12,046 nucleotides of DNA from Coriobacteriia bacterium (lineage in GTDB: Bacteria; Actinomycetota; Coriobacteriia; Anaerosomatales; JAENZW01): assembly GCA_029858605.1 (NCBI GenBank), contig JAOUET010000037.1, positions 1 through 12,046 on the forward strand, read 5' to 3'. The notes under the pieces are model-generated. The model did not search any database, was not told where the DNA came from, and saw only the letters and a program-made list of their open reading frames with translations. A program made the translations under genes and the position numbers. Shown one piece after another: positions 7,847-12,046 of the stretch (positions within the stretch are counted from its first letter, which is position 1; each line of letters opens with the position of its first letter).

Positions 7847-7913
7847 TGTCGAAGACGCCAGTACTGGACGCAGCGCACTGGAATCTGTCGTCGATACGTG
7901 GGGAGTGCTGAAC

Positions 7914-9017
7914 GTGGCTAGGAAGACGCAAGACATGAAGCGAATGAGCGGGTTCGAACGGTATCTGACCCTTTGGGTCGCCCTGTGCATCGCGGCGGGC
8001 ACGTTCATCGGCAGCACTTGGCCTCGGGCCGTCGACGGGCTCGCGAAGCTCACGATCGCCCAGATCTCGATCCCCGTCGCGGTGCTGATCTGGCTGATGA
8101 TCTACCCGATGATGTTGCAGATCGACTTCGCGTCGATCGCGAGAATCGGCGAGCGCAAGAACGGGCTTGTCGTGACCACCGTTGTGAACTGGCTCATCAA
8201 ACCGTTCACGATGTTCGCTATCGCATGGTTCTTCTTCAACGTCGTGTTCAAGCCATTCATCACACCGGACCTTGCGCAGCAATACCTGGCGGGAGCCGTT
8301 CTTCTCGGGGCTGCGCCGTGCACTGCGATGGTGTTTGTGTGGTCGTACCTGGCGGACGGTGATGCGGCATACACGCTGGTGCAAGTTGCGTTGAATGACT
8401 TGATCATGCTGGTCGCGTTCGTGCCGATCGTCTCCCTGCTTCTAGGCGTGAGCGGCGTGCCCGTCCCCTGGGACACGCTGGCACTCTCAGTCGTTCTCTT
8501 CGTGGTCATCCCTCTTGCAGCGGGGTGGCTCACGCGGACGAGCCTCATGAAGAGCTACGGCCGAGAGTGGTTCGAGAGGTCCTTCCTGCCCCGGTTCGGT
8601 CCCATCACGATCGTCGCGCTCCTGGCAACGCTGGTCATCATATTCATGTTCCAGGGCGAGATAATCGTAGGGAACCCGCTGCATATCCTGCTCATCGCCG
8701 TCCCGCTGGCAATCCAGACGTTCCTGATATTCGGCATCGCGTACGGCTGGGCATATCTGTGGCGCATCGAGCACCCCGTGGCCGCGCCGGCGGGCTTCAT
8801 CGGTGCGTCGAACTTCTTCGAGCTTGCGGTAGCCGTGGCGATCGCTCTGTTCGGGCTGACGTCGGGGGCGGCTCTCGCTACCGTGGTGGGCGTGCTCGTG
8901 GAGGTCCCGCTGATGCTGGCGCTCGTGTGGATCGCGAAGCGTACGCGGGTGGCGGTGTGCAGGCGTGCGGAGTGCGCACTGCCGCAGGTCGATGCCGTCG
9001 TGCTCGAGGAGACGTAG
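7914..9017 (+). CDS. acr3: ACR3-family arsenite efflux permease
   Basis: An inner-membrane exporter that extrudes As(III) using the proton-motive force. With the GTG at 7914 it is 367 aa. The family hallmarks are present: FERYLTLWVALCIAAG at the N-terminus, LGAAPCTAMVFVWSYL (Cys136, the membrane cysteine essential in studied Acr3 proteins), VALNDLIML, and GASNFFELAVA with the conserved helix Glu (about residue 303). Ten transmembrane segments are expected and the hydrophobic pattern fits. GTG 7905 is also in frame, but 7914 has GGGGAG 8 nt upstream, whereas that same G-rich run overlaps 7905; ATG 7935 is a further option. It follows the ccdA-like gene after a 67-nt gap, the largest in the operon. 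The gap holds a 10-bp palindrome (7858-7867) but no clear promoter. The phosphoesterase gene starts directly after its stop. Confidence 0.94.
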   Translation: MARKTQDMKRMSGFERYLTLWVALCIAAGTFIGSTWPRAVDGLAKLTIAQISIPVAVLIWLMIYPMMLQIDFASIARIGERKNGLVVTTVVNWLIKPFTMFAIAWFFFNVVFKPFITPDLAQQYLAGAVLLGAAPCTAMVFVWSYLADGDAAYTLVQVALNDLIMLVAFVPIVSLLLGVSGVPVPWDTLALSVVLFVVIPLAAGWLTRTSLMKSYGREWFERSFLPRFGPITIVALLATLVIIFMFQGEIIVGNPLHILLIAVPLAIQTFLIFGIAYGWAYLWRIEHPVAAPAGFIGASNFFELAVAVAIALFGLTSGAALATVVGVLVEVPLMLALVWIAKRTRVAVCRRAECALPQVDAVVLEET

Positions 9018-9824
9018 ATGCTGCGGATCGCGCTGTTCTCCGACGTCCACGGCAACATCCTCGCGCTGGATGCCGTGCTTGCGGACATCGGGCGGGCCTC
9101 GCTTTTCGAAGAGGCCTATTGCCTTGGAGACGTGGTCGGCTACGGCCCGCGTCCCACCGAAGTCATAGACAGGCTACGCTCGCTGGACGTACGTACGATT
9201 CGCGGCAACTACGACCAGGGAATCGGCGACGAGTCGGGCAGCTGCGGCTGTCACTACAGTACCGAGCAGGCACGTTCAGCCGGCGCTGCAAGCTACGAGT
9301 TCACCTCGCGAGTCGTCTCCGAGGCCGGCAAGGAGTGGCTGCTTTCTCTGCCCACGCAGATACGCATAGAGGAGCGGGGCGTGAGTCTGCTTCTCACGCA
9401 CGGCAGCCCGCGCAAGATCAACGAGTACCTCACGCTCGACCGAACCGACGTGCAGCTCGCTCGCCTCGCAGTCGCCGCGCAAGCGGACGTCGTCTGCGTG
9501 GGGCACGTCCATGTGCCCTATCACAGAGCGATCGCAGTCGATGAGGGCTTCGTCATCCACTACGTGAGCAGCGGTTCCGTCGGCAAGCCGAAGGACGGCG
9601 ACTCGCGAGCGTGTTGGGTCGAGCTTTGGCTCGGCGACGCCGAAGACGTGGCTTTGGTGTGCAAGGGGGACAGCGCGGCAGGGCCTGCGGGGGCGTCCGA
9701 AGAGGGAGCTATCTGGGCGGGCATCGTGGTTCACCGGGTGCCGTATGACGTGGAAGCCGTAGTGGGAGAGATGCTGGAAGCGGGCCTGCCGTCCACGCTT
9801 GCGCGGGCGCTGCGGACGGGCTAG
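9018..9824 (+). CDS. YfcE-like metallophosphoesterase at the end of the ars operon
   Basis: A 268-aa cytosolic phosphoesterase of the Metallophos_2 type. Its motifs are DVHGN (residues 9-13), GDVVGYGP (37-44), GNYD (63-66, Tyr in place of the usual His, as is common in this subfamily), THGSP (127-131) and GHVH (162-165). A C-terminal segment of about 70 aa after the core includes a VxxRVPYDVE stretch that may form the family's small cap. The ATG directly follows the acr3 TAG with no gap, and its ribosome site GAGGAGA lies inside the end of acr3, so the two are coupled. This fits a role in metalloid resistance rather than general metabolism. Possible substrates include phosphoesters or arsenate-ester by-products; none can be assigned. 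The gene is convergent with the HNH gene, 13 nt apart. Confidence 0.85.
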   Translation: MLRIALFSDVHGNILALDAVLADIGRASLFEEAYCLGDVVGYGPRPTEVIDRLRSLDVRTIRGNYDQGIGDESGSCGCHYSTEQARSAGAASYEFTSRVVSEAGKEWLLSLPTQIRIEERGVSLLLTHGSPRKINEYLTLDRTDVQLARLAVAAQADVVCVGHVHVPYHRAIAVDEGFVIHYVSSGSVGKPKDGDSRACWVELWLGDAEDVALVCKGDSAAGPAGASEEGAIWAGIVVHRVPYDVEAVVGEMLEAGLPSTLARALRTG

Positions 9825-9829
9825 GGACA

Positions 9830-9850
9830 GTGCTGCGTCAGCTGCAGCAC
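9830..9850. terminator. Hairpin between convergent genes (possible bidirectional terminator)
   Basis: GTGCTGC (9830-9836) and GCAGCAC (9844-9850) form a perfect 7-bp stem with a 7-nt loop, spanning the HNH stop codon just after the ars operon's last stop. There is no T-run on either side, so it is a weak intrinsic terminator at best. Confidence 0.3.
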
Positions 9851-10341
9851 CTTCGAGCGTTCCGCCCGGCAAATGTGGGTAGCTGGCTATCGCAGTTTGG
9901 GCACACAAGGCGCAGATTCTGGAGACGGTTGTCCGTGCGTATACCGTTGACGTGGTCCAGGCGCATTACAAGCGGGCGCTGGTTCCAGCTGGGTGGCAGG
10001 CCGCACAGAGCACACCGATTCTCCAACAGACCCGCGGACAGCAGGCGCGACTTGAGCCGCCCAGTGTTGAGGTAGTCGGAATCGACAACGAGCAGCTCTT
10101 CAAGGGGCCTTGCCTGCGAGCGCAGGTTGCCGGTCCAGTTCTTCGCATTCCAGCCTCGACCGAGAAAGTGGCTGGTGTCGAGACCCATCTGCGCCACTCG
10201 CTTCTGCAGCGTCGCGTAGGCGCCACCGCCAGACTGCGACAGTCCGAGGACACCAAGAACCTGTCGATAGGAACGTGAGCTGGCTACCGCGGCAGCGAGT
10301 TCCTCGGGGGAGTATTTCCAGCGGCTGGGACAGGCGGACAA
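9838..10341 (-). CDS. HNH endonuclease family protein with N-terminal helix-turn-helix-like region
   Basis: A 167-aa protein. An N-terminal helical segment (about residues 9-55) resembles the DNA-reading region common in small actinobacterial HNH proteins. The C-terminal HNH fold has a zinc pair C110-x-x-C113, the catalytic LDHVNG (H130), an Asn in NRLQNLRLVC (about 138-147), and a second zinc pair C147-P-N-C150. The start is TTG at 10341. It has an ideal AGGAGG Shine-Dalgarno 5 nt upstream, and that site lies in the arm of the 36-bp palindrome at 10345-10380. The gene is on the same strand as, and 70 nt downstream of, the intron-bearing tRNA-Leu gene. It could be a stand-alone mobile or homing-type nuclease, a restriction-like nuclease or a damage-response enzyme; the target is unknown. 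Confidence 0.82.
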   Translation of the reverse strand: MSACPSRWKYSPEELAAAVASSRSYRQVLGVLGLSQSGGGAYATLQKRVAQMGLDTSHFLGRGWNAKNWTGNLRSQARPLEELLVVDSDYLNTGRLKSRLLSAGLLENRCALCGLPPSWNQRPLVMRLDHVNGIRTDNRLQNLRLVCPNCDSQLPTFAGRNARRCCS

Positions 10342-10344
10342 AAC

Positions 10345-10380
10345 AGCCTCCTATGGGAACATATGTTCGCATAGGAGGCT
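10345..10380 (-). promoter_or_regulatory. 36-bp near-perfect palindrome with exact LexA/SOS box and the HNH Shine-Dalgarno
   Basis: Two 18-nt half-sites are complementary at 17 of 18 positions (a single G/G mismatch at 10356 and 10369). The centre GAACATATGTTC (10357-10368) is itself perfect, and on the minus strand the 14-mer CGAACATATGTTCC fits the Gram-positive LexA/DinR consensus CGAACRNRYGTTYC at every position. The outer arm carries AGGAGG, the HNH ribosome site. On the minus strand the palindrome is followed by GTTTTG, so the RNA hairpin could also end the tRNA-Leu transcript. The structure is seen directly; which function applies is inferred. Confidence 0.65.
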
Positions 10381-10411
10381 ACCACCACGTGAGTCCATCT
10401 GCAAAGCAGAT

Positions 10412-10723
10412 TGGTGGGCGAGGAGGGACTCGAACCCTCACTCCCTTTCGGGAAACGGTGTTTCCCCACCACCACGGCTTTCGCCGCCAGCCGAAGAGGC
10501 TGTTTGTGGCCCGGACCATCCCTTCACCCTCGGCCTCGCCGCTAGGGTGCGCCCCGTCTGGTCTCTACACCTTCCTCCGCAAGGGAGGCTTGGCTCGGGG
10601 TGAGCATACCTGCTTTGGCTCCAGCCTTCCCCGAGTTTGAGGCGTTCTACTCCCGGTGTTTCCGCCGGGGCACTCAATTGGACGGCATGAGACCGTCGCG
10701 TCTGCCTGTTCCGCCACTCGCCC
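10412..10723 (-). tRNA. trnL-CAA: tRNA-Leu(CAA), interrupted by a group I intron
   Basis: Read on the minus strand, the 5' exon (10723-10689) and 3' exon (10463-10412) join into an 87-nt tRNA with CCA encoded. The acceptor arms GGGCGAG/CTCGCCC pair fully, as do the D stem GCG/CGC with G18-G19 in the loop, the anticodon stem ACGGT/ACCGT and the T arm GAGGG-TTCGAGT-CCCTC. The long variable arm (TCCC-GAAA-GGGA) marks a class II tRNA. The D-arm sequence and acceptor are Leu-like. The ligated loop is CU-CAA-AC, giving anticodon CAA, which reads UUG. The anticodon is broken between positions 34 and 35, so the tRNA works only after splicing. A 3-nt-loop hairpin (10397-10411) directly follows the CCA. 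Confidence 0.9.
10464..10688 (-). ncRNA. Group I self-splicing intron (Azoarcus-type, IC3-like) in tRNA-Leu
   Basis: A 225-nt ribozyme with no open reading frame of its own. The core segments GAGCCAAGC, GAAGGTGTAGAGAC and GTGAAGG...GGTCC closely follow my recollection of the Azoarcus tRNA-Ile intron. P7 pairs GACCA (10563-10559) with TGGTC (10518-10514), where Azoarcus has GACTA/TAGTC, a compensatory change. P8 pairs CACCCT (10549-10544) with AGGGTG (10530-10525). P2 pairs CCCGG (10669-10665) with CCGGG (10656-10652). A peripheral stem pairs CCTCC (10588-10584) with GGAGG (10578-10574). P9 is capped by a GAAA loop near 10482-10479. The guide TTGAG (10677-10673) pairs with the joined loop CTCAA: CTC from the 5' exon (P1) and AA from the 3' exon (P10). 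The last intron base is G (omega-G, 10464). Confidence 0.88.
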
Positions 10724-10781
10724 GTCATGCAGCTTTCAATGTGCGCGCCCGCTCTGGAAGCAGATGGAGTCGCAGGTTGAG

Positions 10782-10787
10782 AGTATA
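10782..10787 (-). promoter_or_regulatory. Probable -10 element (TATACT) of the tRNA-Leu promoter
   Basis: On the minus strand TATACT (5/6 match to TATAAT) lies 58 nt ahead of the tRNA 5' end, which would give a leader of about 50 nt for RNase P to remove. No strong -35 hexamer was seen at the right distance. The same 132-bp gap (10724-10855) must also serve the divergent kinase gene; it contains a 10-bp palindrome CGCACGTGCG (10820-10829). Confidence 0.4.
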
Positions 10788-10843
10788 GCGTTTCGTCGTT
10801 GAAACCGCTGCGTAGAATTCGCACGTGCGGTTGCCTGCCACGA

Positions 10844-10849
10844 TAGAAT
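10844..10849 (+). promoter_or_regulatory. Probable -10 element (TAGAAT) giving a leaderless kinase mRNA
   Basis: TAGAAT sits six bases before the ATG at 10856, so transcription would start at or next to the A of the start codon. No Shine-Dalgarno-like purine run is present in the 30 bases upstream, which agrees with a leaderless message, a common actinobacterial arrangement. The -35 region is poor. Confidence 0.45.
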
Positions 10850-10855
10850 GCTTGC

Positions 10856-12046
10856 ATGAATACGTCCGAGAGGGCACCAGCCCATCACGCCGATCCCGCG
10901 GATGCCGCGCGCACCCACCTCGACAACATCGCTCAGAACGTGCAGCTTCTCGCCGACCTCGGCTACAGCGACATCGCACTGGCGGAGCCTTCGGAAGAAG
11001 GTACTCTCCTCATCACCGCGGACGCCCGGCCGAACACAGCTCTGGCGGCCACGCCGGCGAGCCGGGTGGGTGACGTACTGCGTCCAGAGGACGAGGAGGA
11101 GGCGTACCGGGCGCTCGAAAGCGGCAATGTGGTGTCGGGCGAGCGCCGTCGAATCACGCGCGGCATCGCGTATGCGACGACGGCGTATCCGATAGGCCGC
11201 CCATCGCCCTACGGTGTTGTCATCCGCAACACTGCGGAGACGGTTCTCGAGGCTCCCGGTGCCATGGAAACGGCGTTCATGGACTCCGCGGAAGACCTGC
11301 TCCACGTGCTGTGCGAGGGCCCGGTGCTGGGTGTGACCGATGATTCGCCGTTCTCTACGGTGCGTGAGGCAGGGGATGGTCTCCTGCGCATCGCCGAGGA
11401 TCGGACCGTCGCATACGCGAGTCCCAACGCGGTGAACATCTTGAGGTTCACTGGTGCCGAGGTGTCCCTCAAAGGGAGACCCACATCCGAGATTCCCGGC
11501 GCGGCCTCCGCGATAGGACGCGTTCTCGGCACGACGCGGGGGGTGCAAGCGGAGGTGTCCGTCGCCGATCGCGTGCTGGTGTTTCGTGCGATCGGTCTCG
11601 GCAAGGGTGCAGTCGTGCTGCTGAAGGACGTGACCGAAGAGAGGCGCCGCCAGCAGGAACTCAAGGTCAAGGAGGCGACGATCCGCGAGGTTCACCATCG
11701 CGTGAAGAACAACCTCCAGACGATCGCGAGTCTCTTGCGCATCCAAGCGCGCCGTGCCGAAACGGACGAGGCGCAACGTGCTTTGGCCGAGGCAATGGAG
11801 AGAGTCTCCTCCATGGCAGTCGTCCACGAGATGCTCGCGGGTTCTACCGAAGAGCGGATCGACTTCACGTCCGCGGCGGAGACGGTCGTCGAGATGGTTC
11901 GCCACGCTCTCGCCGGCGAGACGAAGAATGTGACCGTGAAGGTCGAGGGTTCGGCAGGTCTGGTGCCTGCCCAGATCGCCACGTCGCTGGCGCTCGTGCT
12001 GGCCGAGCTCGTGCACAACGCAATCGAACACGGTCTGGCGGGCCGC
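10856..12046 (+). CDS. PdtaS-like cytosolic sensor histidine kinase (3'-truncated by window)
   Basis: A soluble two-component sensor; 397 codons are present and the frame is open to the last base. No transmembrane segment or signal peptide is visible. Residues about 15-135 look like the GAF-type sensor domain of PdtaS-family kinases. Residues about 170-265 look like a PAS domain (ITA/EDRTVAYASPNAVNILRFTG, then AVVLLKDVTEE). The HisKA_2 dimerisation/phosphotransfer helix begins REVHHRVKNNLQTIASLL, with the likely phospho-acceptor His280. The HATPase N-box ELVHNAIEHG (384-393) is reached just before the window ends, and the G boxes lie outside. Kinases of this family typically signal to ANTAR-domain response regulators that bind RNA antiterminators; none is visible here. 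It is divergent from tRNA-Leu. The ATG at 10856 is the first in frame and fits a leaderless start. Confidence 0.85.
   Translation, partial: MNTSERAPAHHADPADAARTHLDNIAQNVQLLADLGYSDIALAEPSEEGTLLITADARPNTALAATPASRVGDVLRPEDEEEAYRALESGNVVSGERRRITRGIAYATTAYPIGRPSPYGVVIRNTAETVLEAPGAMETAFMDSAEDLLHVLCEGPVLGVTDDSPFSTVREAGDGLLRIAEDRTVAYASPNAVNILRFTGAEVSLKGRPTSEIPGAASAIGRVLGTTRGVQAEVSVADRVLVFRAIGLGKGAVVLLKDVTEERRRQQELKVKEATIREVHHRVKNNLQTIASLLRIQARRAETDEAQRALAEAMERVSSMAVVHEMLAGSTEERIDFTSAAETVVEMVRHALAGETKNVTVKVEGSAGLVPAQIATSLALVLAELVHNAIEHGLAGR

Noticed and set aside
7858..7867. CCAGTACTGG palindrome ahead of acr3 as a second operator
   Set aside because: It is only 10 bp, does not resemble the CTATCG/CGATAG dyad, and has no promoter around it.
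9237..9254. Possible heme motif SCGCH in the second metallophosphoesterase
   Set aside because: The spacing is CGCH, not CXXCH, and the protein is cytosolic with no export signal.
10397..10411. ATCTGC-AAA-GCAGAT hairpin just after the tRNA CCA as a terminator
   Set aside because: It is a perfect 6-bp stem but has no T-run on the minus strand; the larger palindrome at 10345-10380 is a better candidate.
10110..10857. Long open frames across the tRNA-intron region on both strands (for example 10110-10640 + and 10438-10857 -)
   Set aside because: They overlap the tRNA-Leu gene and its intron. The plus-strand product contains the GGRGGTRTLTP-type peptide that is a well-known artefact of translating the antisense of tRNA 3' ends.
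10736..12031. 431-aa minus-strand frame opposite the kinase
   Set aside because: It is the antisense shadow of a recognisable GAF/PAS/HisKA_2/HATPase kinase on the plus strand; low-complexity His/Arg-rich product with no family features.
1..12046. CRISPR arrays, insertion sequences, riboswitches or rRNA
   Set aside because: I looked for regularly spaced repeats, transposase motifs, terminal inverted repeats and rRNA-like stretches and saw none.

Overview
The window is GC-rich DNA (by eye about 60-65% G+C) with densely packed genes, GTG and TTG starts, and actinobacterial-looking protein families. A giant multiheme cytochrome with an FG-GAP/VCBS insert, an anaerobe-style arsenic cluster and a PdtaS-like kinase together suggest an anaerobic actinobacterium, perhaps a Coriobacteriia/OPB41-type lineage. 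That placement is an inference from gene content; no taxonomic marker was compared.

Layout, left to right. (1) 2-2626 (+): the 3' part of a secreted multiheme c-type cytochrome. Seven CXXCH sites, a seven-repeat VCBS/FG-GAP propeller and five more CXXCH sites follow in that order, and the 5' end lies outside the window. (2) 2721-3551 (+): a CpdA-like metallophosphoesterase. (3) 3664-5028 (+): an MFS transporter. (4) 5052-9824 (+): a compact metalloid-resistance operon. It holds a promoter with an overlapping inverted-repeat operator, an ArsR repressor, a cytosolic mini-thioredoxin (CSKC), an ArsP/DUF318 permease, a membrane-anchored extracytoplasmic thioredoxin (CDPC), a CcdA-type electron-transfer membrane protein, an ACR3 arsenite exporter and a second metallophosphoesterase. 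The genes overlap or nearly touch, except for a 67-nt gap before acr3. The set reads as two metalloid permeases plus a transmembrane thiol relay (cytosolic thioredoxin to CcdA to external thioredoxin).

(5) 9838-10341 (-): an HNH endonuclease gene with a TTG start. It is preceded by a 36-bp near-perfect palindrome that contains an exact Gram-positive LexA (SOS) box and also carries the gene's Shine-Dalgarno sequence. (6) 10412-10723 (-): a tRNA-Leu(CAA) gene split in its anticodon by a 225-nt group I intron of the Azoarcus tRNA-intron (IC3) type. I consider this the most notable item in the window. ORFs across this stretch are artefacts. (7) 10856 to the right edge (+): the start of a PdtaS-like sensor histidine kinase, apparently leaderless and cut by the window end.

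Every gap between genes is under 300 bases, and each is covered by a site entry or in the neighbouring gene entries.
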